From Bradyrhizobium ottawaense (lineage in GTDB: Bacteria; Pseudomonadota; Alphaproteobacteria; Rhizobiales; Xanthobacteraceae), in assembly GCF_002278135.3 (NCBI RefSeq), contig NZ_CP029425.2, forward strand, positions 5,928,001 through 5,992,000: a stretch of DNA of 64,000 nucleotides, read 5' to 3'. This document shows positions 7,199 to 15,482 of this stretch, piece by piece. Numbering within the stretch: position 1 is the stretch's first letter; each line of letters opens with the position of its first letter. Made by a program: the position numbers and the translations under genes. Below the pieces are notes generated by a model. It saw only the letters and a list, made by a program, of their open reading frames with translations, searched no databases and had not been told where the DNA came from.

Positions 7199-8827
7199 AT
7201 GACCACCCTCACCGGCGGCGAAGCGATCGTAAGCGGCCTGGTCGCCCATGGCGTCGACACCGTGTTCGGTCTACCCGGTGCGCAGGTCTACGGCCTGTTC
7301 GACGCCTTCCATCAGGCCCAGCTCAAGGTGATCGGCGCGCGGCACGAACAGGCCTGCGGCTACATGGCGTTCGGCTACGCGCGCTCCAGCGGCAGGCCCG
7401 GCGTGTTCAGCGTGGTGCCCGGCCCAGGCGTGCTCAATGCCAGCGCGGCGCTGCTCACCGCGTTCGGCTGCAACGAGCCGGTGCTGTGCGTCACCGGCCA
7501 GGTGCCGACGCAATTTCTGGGCAAGGGCCGCGGCCATCTGCACGAGATGCCGGACCAGCTTGCGACCTTGCGCACCTATGTGAAATGGGCCGACCGGATC
7601 GAATATCCCGGCAATGCGCCGACGGTCGTCGCGCGCGCCTTCCAGGAGATGATGTCGGGACGGCGTGGCCCGGCCTCGGTCGAGATGCCCTGGGACGTCT
7701 TCACCCAGCGCGCGGACACCGCCGCGGCGCAGGTGCTGGAGCCGCTGCCCGCCCCGCAGCCTGATCCCGATCTCGTGAAGCAGGCGGCCACGCAGATCAA
7801 GGCCAGCAAGGCGCCGATGATCTTCGTCGGCAGCGGCGCGATCGAGGCCGGCGAGGAGATCCTCGAGCTCGCTGAGATGATCGATGCCCCCGTCGTCGCC
7901 TTCCGCAGCGGCCGCGGCATCGTCTCCAACGCGCATGAGCTCGGCCTCACCATGGCCGCAGCCTACAAGCTGTGGCCGACAACCGACCTGATGATCGCAA
8001 TCGGCACGCGCGCCGAGCTGCCGGCATCCGGCTTCCGCTGGCCCTATCAACCGAGCGGACTGAAATCCATTCGGATCGACATCGATCCGGTCGAGATGCG
8101 CCGGCTCGCCGCCGATGTCGCGATTGTCGCCGACGCCAGCGACGGGACCGCCGATCTCGCTGCAGCCGTGAAGAGGGCCGGCTATGCGAGGAGCCATGGC
8201 CGGCGCGGAGAGATCCGCGAGGCCACCGCGGCCGCGCAAGCGGAGATCCAGCGCATCCAGCCACAGATGGCGTATCTGAACATCCTGCGCGAGGTGCTGC
8301 CGGCGAACGCGATCGTCACAGATGAATTGTCGCAGTTCGGCTTCGCGTCCTGGTACGGCTTTCCGGTCTATGAGCCCCGCACCTTCATCACCTCGGGCTA
8401 CCAGGGCACGCTCGGCTCGGGCTTTCCAACTGCGCTGGGGGCCAAGGTCGCCAATCCCGACAAGCCGGTGGTGGCCATCACCGGCGATGGCGGCTTCATG
8501 TTCGGCGTGCAGGAGCTTGCCACCGCCGTGCAATTCAACATCGGCGTGGTGACGCTGGTGTTCAACAACAACGCCTACGGCAATGTCCGCCGCGACCAGC
8601 GCGAACGTTTCGACGGCCGCGTGGTGGCATCCGATCTGGTCAACCCGGATTTCGTCAAGCTCGCGGAGTCCTTTGGCGTTGCCGCTGCGCGCGTCACAGC
8701 GCCCGATCAGTTCAAGGCGGCGATGGAAAAGGCGCTCAGCCATGGCGGGCCGTATCTGATCTCGGTCGAGGTGGCCAGGGATTCGGAAGTGAGCCCCTGG
8801 GCGTTCATCCACCCGCCGAAGCCGTAA
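7199..8827 (+). CDS. Thiamine-diphosphate-dependent enzyme, acetolactate synthase-like
   Basis: A 542-residue three-domain ThDP enzyme of the acetolactate synthase/benzoylformate decarboxylase superfamily. The N-terminal pyrimidine domain holds the activating Glu in ARHEQACGYMAFGYAR near residue 50. The C-terminal domain has the ThDP-binding GDGG...NNNAYGN motif near 430-462. No regulatory small subunit is nearby, so a biosynthetic IlvB is unlikely; a 2-oxoacid decarboxylase or lyase working on a catabolic intermediate is plausible. It starts 18 bp after the FAH gene with only a weak ribosome site. The substrate cannot be read from sequence. Confidence 0.85.
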   Translation: MTTLTGGEAIVSGLVAHGVDTVFGLPGAQVYGLFDAFHQAQLKVIGARHEQACGYMAFGYARSSGRPGVFSVVPGPGVLNASAALLTAFGCNEPVLCVTGQVPTQFLGKGRGHLHEMPDQLATLRTYVKWADRIEYPGNAPTVVARAFQEMMSGRRGPASVEMPWDVFTQRADTAAAQVLEPLPAPQPDPDLVKQAATQIKASKAPMIFVGSGAIEAGEEILELAEMIDAPVVAFRSGRGIVSNAHELGLTMAAAYKLWPTTDLMIAIGTRAELPASGFRWPYQPSGLKSIRIDIDPVEMRRLAADVAIVADASDGTADLAAAVKRAGYARSHGRRGEIREATAAAQAEIQRIQPQMAYLNILREVLPANAIVTDELSQFGFASWYGFPVYEPRTFITSGYQGTLGSGFPTALGAKVANPDKPVVAITGDGGFMFGVQELATAVQFNIGVVTLVFNNNAYGNVRRDQRERFDGRVVASDLVNPDFVKLAESFGVAAARVTAPDQFKAAMEKALSHGGPYLISVEVARDSEVSPWAFIHPPKP

Positions 8828-8832
8828 TTGCT

Positions 8833-8929
8833 GTCATTCCGGGATGCGCCGTAAGGCGCAGGCCCGGAATCCATACTCCCGATCGTTGTTATGGATTCCG
8901 GGCTCGCGCTACGCGCGCCCCGGAATGAC
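8833..8929. repeat. Palindromic intergenic element, GTCATTCCGG type
   Basis: Arms GTCATTCCGGG and CCCCGGAATGAC with inner GGAATCCATA/TATGGATTCC. It fills the gap between the convergent ThDP-enzyme and alkB genes and could serve as a bidirectional terminator. Confidence 0.8.
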
Positions 8930-8934
8930 GAAGA

Positions 8935-9600
8935 CTACCGCGTCCTGCGAAACGTCAGATTGATCCGCTTCCGCCCGAGCAGCGCATGCTCGCCCTCCGC
9001 GAGCGGCGCAACGCCGTGATAGGCGAGCCGGCTGGCCCCGCCCCAGACCACGACGTCGCCATGCACCAGGCGGAAGCGGCGCGGCTTGTCGCTGCGGACG
9101 AGGCCACCGAACAGGAAGGTCGCGGGCAGGCCGAGCGAGACCGAGACGATCGGCGCCGCATAATCCAGCTCGTCCTTGTCCTGATGCAGCGACAGCCGCG
9201 TGCCGGGCTCGTAGCGGTTGACGAGGCAGGCATCGGGCGCGAAGTCTTGAAAGCCGCCCTGCTCCGCGGCGTGGCGCGCAAGATCGCGGAGCACCGGCGG
9301 CATTTCGGGCCATGGCGCGCCGGTGCGCGGATCGATGGGATCGTAGCGATAGCCGGTGTGGTCGGTGATCCAGCCACGCTCGCCGCAATTGGTCATCGCC
9401 ACCGACATCAGATGGCCGCCGGGCGTGGTCATCCGGCGGAATGGCGATTGTGCCACGATGGCGCGCACGGCGGCGATCAGCCCGGTCTCGATCGGCTTGA
9501 CGAAGCCGCGCAGCAGCACGGCGCCGTCCGCGATCTCCTCGCGCGACGGCTGCGCTTCGGCAACGCTATCGAACAAATCAGCCGTCAACGCTCCGCTCAT
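8935..9600 (-). CDS. alkB: AlkB-type alkylated DNA/RNA repair dioxygenase
   Basis: A 221-residue 2-oxoglutarate/Fe(II) dioxygenase that removes alkyl lesions such as 1-methyladenine. All key positions line up with E. coli AlkB at a constant offset: His139 and Asp141 in LHQDKDE, His195 in AYHGVAP, and Arg212 and Arg218 in KRINLTFR, which bind 2-oxoglutarate. The substrate-side NRYEPGTRLSLH is also conserved. Its ATG overlaps the stop of the preceding minus-strand oxygenase gene (ATGA), so the two are translationally coupled. Confidence 0.95.
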   Translation of the reverse strand: MSGALTADLFDSVAEAQPSREEIADGAVLLRGFVKPIETGLIAAVRAIVAQSPFRRMTTPGGHLMSVAMTNCGERGWITDHTGYRYDPIDPRTGAPWPEMPPVLRDLARHAAEQGGFQDFAPDACLVNRYEPGTRLSLHQDKDELDYAAPIVSVSLGLPATFLFGGLVRSDKPRRFRLVHGDVVVWGGASRLAYHGVAPLAEGEHALLGRKRINLTFRRTR

Positions 9601-10343
9601 TTGGCATCGTGAAAAATTACACCCAGTGTGTGGCGCTGGCCTGACCTGATCCGGCTGACGCCATGGCGCAGATTAACGCGGTAAGTGCCGCGTGTCCCCT
9701 GCACCGGGCGGTGATGCACAGCGAAGGCAACCGCATCACCCTGCGCCAGCGGCACGACCTCGGCGCGGGACTGCATGCGCGGCCGTTGCTCGGTCAACAC
9801 GAATTCGCCGCCGGTGAAGTCGCGGCCCGGCTCGGAGAGCAGGATGGCGACCTGGAGCGGGAACACGTGCTCGCCATAGAGGTCCTGATGCAGGCAGTTG
9901 TAATCGCCCGCCTCATATTGCAGCAGCAGCGGCGTCGGCCGCGCCTGCCCCGCCTCGTGGCAGCGCTTGAGGAACGCGGCATGCGCTGTGGGATAGCGGA
10001 TGTCGATCCCCATCGCCTCGTTCCAGCGATTGGCGACGCCTTGCAGATGCGCATAGAGCGCCGGGCGCAATTGCGCGATCAGATCGGGCAGCGGATAGGA
10101 GAAATATTTGTATTCGCCCCGGCCGAAGCCGTGACGGCCCATGACGATGCGGCTGCGGAAGTGCGTGTCGTCGGCGTAGAGCGCGGCAATCGCGCGGCAC
10201 TGGTCCGGCGTCAGCAGGTGCTTGAGGACGGCGCAGCCCTGGGTGTCGAGTTCGGCCGTGATCTGCGGCCAGTCGAGGCCGTCGACGTGGGCGGTGAGGT
10301 CGGGAACGGAGGATTGGGCCGTTTTGCGTGCGGTCATTGTCAT
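9597..10343 (-). CDS. 2OG-Fe(II) oxygenase, AlkB partner
   Basis: A 248-residue protein with the double-stranded beta-helix iron site: His152 and Asp154 in CLHQDLYGEHVFPLQ and His227 in NLRHGVSRIRSGQRHTLGVIFHDA, which also holds the arginines that bind 2-oxoglutarate. It lies directly upstream of alkB with a 4-bp overlap. The ATG at 10343 is preferred over more upstream in-frame codons rich in Arg; 10337 is another option. Nucleic-acid repair or modification is suggested only by the pairing with AlkB; the substrate is unknown. Confidence 0.8.
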   Translation of the reverse strand: MTMTARKTAQSSVPDLTAHVDGLDWPQITAELDTQGCAVLKHLLTPDQCRAIAALYADDTHFRSRIVMGRHGFGRGEYKYFSYPLPDLIAQLRPALYAHLQGVANRWNEAMGIDIRYPTAHAAFLKRCHEAGQARPTPLLLQYEAGDYNCLHQDLYGEHVFPLQVAILLSEPGRDFTGGEFVLTEQRPRMQSRAEVVPLAQGDAVAFAVHHRPVQGTRGTYRVNLRHGVSRIRSGQRHTLGVIFHDAK

Positions 10344-10449
10344 AACAATCACCCTGGCGGCCCGACGTTCACCCCGCCACCCGATTTCCGAGAACCGTCT
10401 CCGCGTCATTGCGAGCGAAGATCGATACCGAAGTCAAGCAGACCAGTTT

Positions 10450-10530
10450 CGTAGGGTGGGCAAAGGTGCTCTTGCGCCGTGCCCACGACTTCGTAAGACG
10501 TGGGCACGCTTTCGCTTTGCCCACCTTACG
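10450..10530. repeat. Palindromic intergenic element, CGTAGGGTGGGC type
   Basis: Left arm CGTAGGGTGGGCAAAG and right arm CTTTGCCCACCTTACG enclose a second hairpin GCGCCGTGCCCAC/GTGGGCACGC. The same design recurs at 25997, 37143 and 39275. Confidence 0.8.
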
Positions 10531-10548
10531 GGACCGTCGCTCGCGGAC

Positions 10549-11235
10549 CTAGCCCCGCACCGGCAGTGTCACCACGTCATATCCATGCCTGATCGTCCGC
10601 TTCAGCACGGGATCCTCGAGCTCGAACTCGAAGCGCTCCGCTGGGCGGATGCCGCCCTTGGCTGCAAACGTGCCGCCGAACATGGCGCAACCGTCGGGGA
10701 ATTTCCCTCCTTCGAAGCCGCGCGCGATGAGGTCCTTGACCGGCAGCATCGCGTCGAGCGTACCCTCCTGATAGAGCACGCGCTCGCCCTTGATGGTGGC
10801 GTAGGAGCGCAGGATCATCTTGTCCCAATGACCGATGACGTCCTCCAGCTCCCACAGCGTCAAGGCGATCGGCTTGTCGCACATCTGCTTGGACACCGTG
10901 ACGTTGTAGGCCTCGACCTTGCGGTCGGTGTGGTCGGAGCCGCAGCCGACGAAGATGCGGCCCTGCCAGCCGATCAGCACGAACTCGACCTCGCCGGAGG
11001 AATCCCCGCCAGTGCATTCGATGCTGTCTTCCTGGGTCAGCCGCCGCGCCGAGGCGCGGTAGTAGATCGGCGTCGAGGCCGGCGGGGCGATGCCCATCTC
11101 CTGCAGCTCCTTGATGTGCTTGTCGCGCGCGACGGGGTCGCGGCCGGTCCACCCGGCGATGACCATCTGGTCGATCGCGAGCGTCAGCGGCGTGGTGGTA
11201 TCCTGGGCATCGACGGTGAAAGTCAGGTCAAACAC
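10549..11235 (-). CDS. DUF2848 family protein
   Basis: A 228-residue protein of the DUF2848 family, distantly like fumarylacetoacetase. The conserved acidic and glycine-rich stretches are visible (GEVEFVLIGWQGRIFVGCGSDHTDRKVE and GTFAAKGGIRPAERFEFELEDP). The GTG start at 11235 is chosen because a GGAGG lies 9 nt upstream inside the amidase gene and the overlap is 8 bp; the TTG at 11268 is less likely. Coupling to an amidase suggests the two act on one substrate, perhaps hydrolysing an amide and then processing the acid. No specific reaction can be assigned. Confidence 0.8.
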   Translation of the reverse strand: MFDLTFTVDAQDTTTPLTLAIDQMVIAGWTGRDPVARDKHIKELQEMGIAPPASTPIYYRASARRLTQEDSIECTGGDSSGEVEFVLIGWQGRIFVGCGSDHTDRKVEAYNVTVSKQMCDKPIALTLWELEDVIGHWDKMILRSYATIKGERVLYQEGTLDAMLPVKDLIARGFEGGKFPDGCAMFGGTFAAKGGIRPAERFEFELEDPVLKRTIRHGYDVVTLPVRG

Positions 11236-12577
11236 GAATGACGGCCTCCATGCCGGCAGCAAGTTCAAAAATACGATGGTCCGTTCCGCCCGCGCCCGCC
11301 AGCATCAGGCCGACCGGGACGTCGCCCTGGCGATGCGCCGGCAGCGAGATGGCGCAGCCGTCGATCATGTTGATCAGGGTGCAGTTGCGCAGCGCGCGCA
11401 GGTTTTCTCTGGTGAATGCCTTGTCGTCGGCGAGGTCGGCGATCTTCGGCGGCGTGTTGGGCGTGGTCGGCAGCACCAGCGCGTCATAGGGCGCGATGCG
11501 GGCGTTGACGCGGGCGATCAGCGAGCGGCGCTCGTTGAGGAGATCGATGTAATCGGCCGCGCTCTGCGCCTCGCCGCGCATGATCCGCACGGAGACGCGG
11601 GGATCATAGACATCGCCCTTGGAGGTGAGGAGATAGCGGTGCCAGGCGTAGCTCTCGGACGCGGCAAAGCCGCCCTTGGCGTTCATCGGGCCGATGTCGT
11701 GGAACTCCGCCATCTCGATGCGCTCGATGATGGCGCCATGATCGGAAAGCGTTTTCAGGGCGCGCTCGAACGTCTCGGCGACTTCAGCATCGAGGTCGTC
11801 GAGCGCGATTGTGGTCGGCACCGCCAGTCGCATGCCCTGGATCGGACGCGGCTTCAGCGGGGCGATCGGCTCGTTCGCGAGCACGGCGTCGAGTATGGCA
11901 CAGCAACTGACTGATCGTGCCAGCGGCCCGATGCTGTCGAGCGAGAACGACAGCGGCACGGAGCCATCGAGCGGCACGCGCCGCTGCGTCGGCTTGTAGC
12001 CGACGATGCCGTTATAGGCCGCCGGAATCCGGCACGAGCCGCCGGTGTCGGTGCCGAGCGCGCCGTGGGCCATGCCATCGAGCACGGACACCGCCGCGCC
12101 GGCGGAGGAGCCGCCCGGCACATGGCCTTGGGCCCGGTTCCAGGCGCCCTTCGGCGTGCCGTAGTGCGGATTGATGCCGATGCCGGAATAGGCGAACTCG
12201 GTCATGTTGGTGCGCCCGATCACGACGAAGCCGGCCCTGCGCAGCCGCGCCACTGTCGCCGCATCCTGCTCGGCCGGCGGCGAATCGTCGAGCGCGCGGG
12301 AGCCGGCGCGTGTCACCTGGCCCTTGATGTCGAACAGATCCTTGATCGAGATCGGGATGCCGGCATAGCGCGATGGCGCCGCCTTGGCCTTGCGCAAGCC
12401 GTCCATCGCATCCGCCGCCGCGAGCGCGGCGTCCTTGTCGACATGGAGGAAGGTGCGCTGCCCCTCCCCGGCGGGATCGGCGATCCTGGCGATGCACGCC
12501 TCGACCAGCTTGCGGGCGGTGGTGCGGCCGCTTTCGAGGTCTTCGGCGAGCTTCGCCAGCGTCGGAAATTCGGGCAT
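11228..12577 (-). CDS. Amidase (amidase-signature family)
   Basis: A 449-residue amidase-signature hydrolase. The Ser-cisSer-Lys triad is visible: Lys in ISIKDLF near residue 75, the cis-Ser in GGSSAGAAV, and the nucleophile in GTDTGGSCRIPAAYNG. Length fits small-molecule amidases; GatA is less likely since no gatB or gatC is nearby. ATG 12577 gives MPEFPTLAKLAEDL. It is divergent from the zinc-ribbon/thiolase genes across a 192-bp gap and overlaps the DUF2848 gene downstream. Confidence 0.88.
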   Translation of the reverse strand: MPEFPTLAKLAEDLESGRTTARKLVEACIARIADPAGEGQRTFLHVDKDAALAAADAMDGLRKAKAAPSRYAGIPISIKDLFDIKGQVTRAGSRALDDSPPAEQDAATVARLRRAGFVVIGRTNMTEFAYSGIGINPHYGTPKGAWNRAQGHVPGGSSAGAAVSVLDGMAHGALGTDTGGSCRIPAAYNGIVGYKPTQRRVPLDGSVPLSFSLDSIGPLARSVSCCAILDAVLANEPIAPLKPRPIQGMRLAVPTTIALDDLDAEVAETFERALKTLSDHGAIIERIEMAEFHDIGPMNAKGGFAASESYAWHRYLLTSKGDVYDPRVSVRIMRGEAQSAADYIDLLNERRSLIARVNARIAPYDALVLPTTPNTPPKIADLADDKAFTRENLRALRNCTLINMIDGCAISLPAHRQGDVPVGLMLAGAGGTDHRIFELAAGMEAVIRV

Positions 12578-12769
12578 GTCTGTCTCACGGAATATTGTCG
12601 CGCGCAATCTATAGCGCTGCCTCAGTTCGACACAAGCATTGTGCGCATGATGGCATGCATGCGTATTGCTGGACCGTTGACGCACCATGGTCGATTGTCG
12701 CATCAAGCTTGAAACGGGCGGGCGTGAGCCTGCCTTATCAAGATTTGCTTTCTGGGAGGGCGTTCCGAC

Positions 12770-13183
12770 ATGGCCGAACCGCAGCGCGCGCGACCGAAAC
12801 CGACGCCGGAAACCCAGCATTTCTGGGACGGCACCAAAGCGGGCGAATTGCGCCTGCAACGCTGCGACGCCTGCGCGCATGTCTACTTCCCGCCGCGCCC
12901 GTTCTGCCCGTCCTGCGCCTCGCGCAAGGTCAGCATCTTCAAGGCGAGCGGCAAGGGCTTCCTCTACAGCTACGTGATCAATCACCGTCCCGCCGCGCCC
13001 GGCTTCACGCCGCCATACGCGATCGCCGTGGTGGAGCTTGCCGAAGGGCCGCGGATGATGAGCAACATCATCGACTGTCCGCAGACGTCCGAGGCGCTCG
13101 AGCTCGACATGAAGCTCGAGGTCGCCTTCCAGGCGCTCGACGACAAGATCACCCTCCCCGTGTTTCGTCCGGCGAAGGGGTAA
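12770..13183 (+). CDS. Zinc-ribbon OB-fold protein (DUF35), thiolase partner
   Basis: A 137-residue protein with an N-terminal rubredoxin-like zinc ribbon (CDAC near residue 29 and CPSC near 45) followed by an OB-fold domain. This arrangement is known in partners of SCP2-type thiolases, where the OB fold binds acyl-CoA and the ribbon docks on the thiolase. It ends 3 bp before the thiolase start, so the two are almost certainly made together as one complex. Confidence 0.9.
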   Translation: MAEPQRARPKPTPETQHFWDGTKAGELRLQRCDACAHVYFPPRPFCPSCASRKVSIFKASGKGFLYSYVINHRPAAPGFTPPYAIAVVELAEGPRMMSNIIDCPQTSEALELDMKLEVAFQALDDKITLPVFRPAKG

Positions 13184-13186
13184 GCC

Positions 13187-14326
13187 ATGCGCAAGAATCA
13201 GGTTGCCGTCGTCGGCGCGGCCGAGACCACCGAGCTTGGCGTCATCCCGAACGCCTCGCAGCTCCAGCTGCACGCGGATGCGGCGCTCAACGCGATCGCC
13301 GATGCCGGACTGAAGCTCTCCGACATCGACGGCTTTGCCACCGCGGTCGAGACGCCGCAGCAGGTCTGCCACTATCTCGGCATCAAGCCGACCTGGGTCG
13401 ATGGCACCTCGGTCGGCGGCTGCTCGTTCATGCTGCACGTCCGCCATGCCGCGGCGGCGATCGAGGCGGGCTTGTGCAAGACCGTGCTGATCACCCATGC
13501 CGAGAGCGGCAAGTCGATGATCGGCAAGGCGCCGCGCTCGATCCCGGCGGACAGTCTGCAGGGCCAGTTCGAGGCGCCCTTCGGCGTCTACGGTCCGCCC
13601 AGCATGTTTCCGATCCCCGTGCTGCGGTTCATGAAGACCTACGGCGTCACGCACGAGCAGCTCGCCTCCGTGGCGGTGGTGCAGCGGGAATGGGCGGCGA
13701 AGAATCCGCGCGCGATGATGAAGGACCCGATCACGGTCGCCGACGTGCTCAATTCGCGCATGATCGCCTATCCGTTCCGCCTGCTGCAGTGCTGCCTCGT
13801 CACCGACGGCGGCGGCGCGCTGATCCTGACCTCGGCCGACCGCGCCAGGGATTTTCCGCGCAAGCCCGTCTACATCATGGGCACCGGCGAGAGCGTGGAA
13901 ACGCCGATGGTCAGCCAGATGGAGACCTTCAACTCCTCGCGCGCGTTCAAGACCGCGGGCCCCCTCGCGTTCAAGGAGGCCGGCATCGCCCACGGGGACG
14001 TCGACCATCTCATGATCTACGATGCCTTCGCGCATCTGCCGCTGTTCGGCCTCGGCGATCTCGGATTCATGCCGCATGAGGAGACAGGCAAGTTCATCGC
14101 GGACGGCAACACGCGCCCGGGCGGCAAGCTGCCGCTCAACACCAATGGCGGCGGATTGAGCTATATGCATTCGGGCATGTACGGCATGTACGCGCTGCAG
14201 GAGAGCGTGCGGCAGATGCGCGGCATCGCGCCGGCACAGGTGCCGAATGCGAGGATTTCGGTGTGCCATGGCGTCGGCGGCATGTTCGCAGCGAGTGGCA
14301 CGATCGTGTTTACGAACGAGAGGTAA
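13187..14326 (+). CDS. SCP2-type thiolase
   Basis: A 379-residue thiolase-fold protein of the lipid-transfer/SCP2 type. The nucleophilic Cys is in VGGCSFMLHVRHA near residue 79, and the C-terminal His-containing motif is CHGVGGMFAASGTIVF. It likely cleaves 3-oxoacyl-CoA or condenses acyl-CoAs together with the zinc-ribbon protein encoded 3 bp upstream. The downstream SDR could supply the 3-oxoacyl-CoA. Substrate chain length is not visible. Confidence 0.88.
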   Translation: MRKNQVAVVGAAETTELGVIPNASQLQLHADAALNAIADAGLKLSDIDGFATAVETPQQVCHYLGIKPTWVDGTSVGGCSFMLHVRHAAAAIEAGLCKTVLITHAESGKSMIGKAPRSIPADSLQGQFEAPFGVYGPPSMFPIPVLRFMKTYGVTHEQLASVAVVQREWAAKNPRAMMKDPITVADVLNSRMIAYPFRLLQCCLVTDGGGALILTSADRARDFPRKPVYIMGTGESVETPMVSQMETFNSSRAFKTAGPLAFKEAGIAHGDVDHLMIYDAFAHLPLFGLGDLGFMPHEETGKFIADGNTRPGGKLPLNTNGGGLSYMHSGMYGMYALQESVRQMRGIAPAQVPNARISVCHGVGGMFAASGTIVFTNER

Positions 14327-14332
14327 GCGGCT

Positions 14333-14418
14333 GTCATTCCGGGGCGTCGCGTCAACGACGAGCTATGATGCGCAATTGCGCATCATAGCTCGCGCCAAGG
14401 GGCGCGCCCCGGAATGAC
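14333..14418. repeat. Palindromic element with a 32-bp perfect core
   Basis: Outer arms GTCATTCCGGGGCG and CGCCCCGGAATGAC. The core at 14360-14391 is a perfect 32-bp palindrome with AATT at its centre. It lies between the thiolase and the SDR. Confidence 0.85.
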
Positions 14419-14451
14419 GGCGGAAATTGGAACGGCAGCGGAGACCCCCCC

Positions 14452-15366
14452 ATGAGCAAATCACTGCAAGACAAGGTCATCATCGTCACCGGCGCAGGCC
14501 GCGGCATCGGGCGCGAGATCGCGCTGCTCTGTGCGGCGGAGGGCGCCAAGGTCGTGGTCAACGATCCCGGCGGAGCCTCGGACGGCGCCGGCTCGAACGC
14601 TGCGCCTGCCGAGGAGGTGGTCGAGGAGATCAAGAAGCGCGGCGGCACGGCCGTCGCCAATTTCGAAAGCGTCGCGGAAGCCATCCCCGCCAGCAAGATC
14701 GTGAAGACCGCGACCGATCATTTCGGCCGGCTCGACGGCGTCGTCAACAATGCCGGCATTTTGCGCGACATGATCTTCCACAAGATGAGCGTGGAGGCGT
14801 TCGAGGCCGTCATCAAGGTGCATCTGATGGGCTCGTTCTATGTCAGCCACGCCGCGGCGCGGATCTTCCGCGAGCAGGAGTCGGGCTCCTTCGTGCACTT
14901 CACCTCGACCTCCGGCCTGATCGGCAATTTCGGCCAGGCCAACTACGCCGCCGCCAAGCTTGGCATCGTCGGGCTGTCCAAATCCATCGCTCTGGACATG
15001 GGCCGCTTCAATGTTCGTTCGAACTGCGTCTCGCCGTTCGCCTGGACGCGCATGATCGGCACCATCCCGACCGAGACTGAAGCGGAGAAGGCGCGGGTCG
15101 AAAAGATCAAGCAGATGGGGCCGGAGAAGATCGCGCCGCTCTGCGGCTATCTGATCTCCGATTCCGCCAAGGACGTCACCGGCCAGATCTTTGGCGTGCG
15201 CATGAACGAGATCTTCCTGTTCAGCCAGAACCGTCCGATCCGCTCGGTGCAGCGGAGCGAAGGCTGGACGCCGCAATCGATCGCGGAACACGGCATGCCG
15301 GCGCTGAAGGGCTCGTTCTACAAGCTCGACCGTTCCGCCGACATCTTCACCTGGGATCCCGTCTAG
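14452..15366 (+). CDS. SDR oxidoreductase, probable 3-hydroxyacyl-CoA dehydrogenase
   Basis: A 304-residue short-chain dehydrogenase with the cofactor motif TGAGRGIG at residues 13-20, NNAG near 100 and the catalytic YAAAK near 167. The insertion NDPGGASDGAGSNAAPAEEVVEEIKKRGGTAVANFESV after beta-strand 2 resembles the dehydrogenase half of peroxisomal multifunctional enzyme 2, which oxidises 3-hydroxyacyl-CoA. Position behind a thiolase fits beta-oxidation. The C-terminal 60 residues, with WTPQSIAEH and FYKLDRSADIFTWDP, extend past the core fold. Confidence 0.88.
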   Translation: MSKSLQDKVIIVTGAGRGIGREIALLCAAEGAKVVVNDPGGASDGAGSNAAPAEEVVEEIKKRGGTAVANFESVAEAIPASKIVKTATDHFGRLDGVVNNAGILRDMIFHKMSVEAFEAVIKVHLMGSFYVSHAAARIFREQESGSFVHFTSTSGLIGNFGQANYAAAKLGIVGLSKSIALDMGRFNVRSNCVSPFAWTRMIGTIPTETEAEKARVEKIKQMGPEKIAPLCGYLISDSAKDVTGQIFGVRMNEIFLFSQNRPIRSVQRSEGWTPQSIAEHGMPALKGSFYKLDRSADIFTWDPV

Positions 15367-15391
15367 CCGCATTTCCGGCATTCCTGCCCTG

Positions 15392-15420
15392 CGATCTCCG
15401 GTTGTCTTGTCCGGAGATCG
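15392..15420 (+). terminator. Hairpin after SDR gene, terminator-like
   Basis: A 10-bp perfect stem, CGATCTCCGG at 15392-15401 with its complement at 15411-15420 and a 9-nt loop, lies 26 bp after the SDR stop. There is no T tract, so intrinsic termination is uncertain. Confidence 0.5.
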
Positions 15421-15482
15421 CCCCGGTTTACGCCTGATTGCGGGCGAATGGTCGCCTCCCAACGAAACTTTGGGAGGAAACC

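Noticed and set aside
11228-14269. A 1013-codon open frame on the minus strand
   Set aside because: Only 11228-12577 encodes a recognisable protein (amidase). The upstream part is Arg/His/Asp-rich antisense of the zinc-ribbon and thiolase genes.
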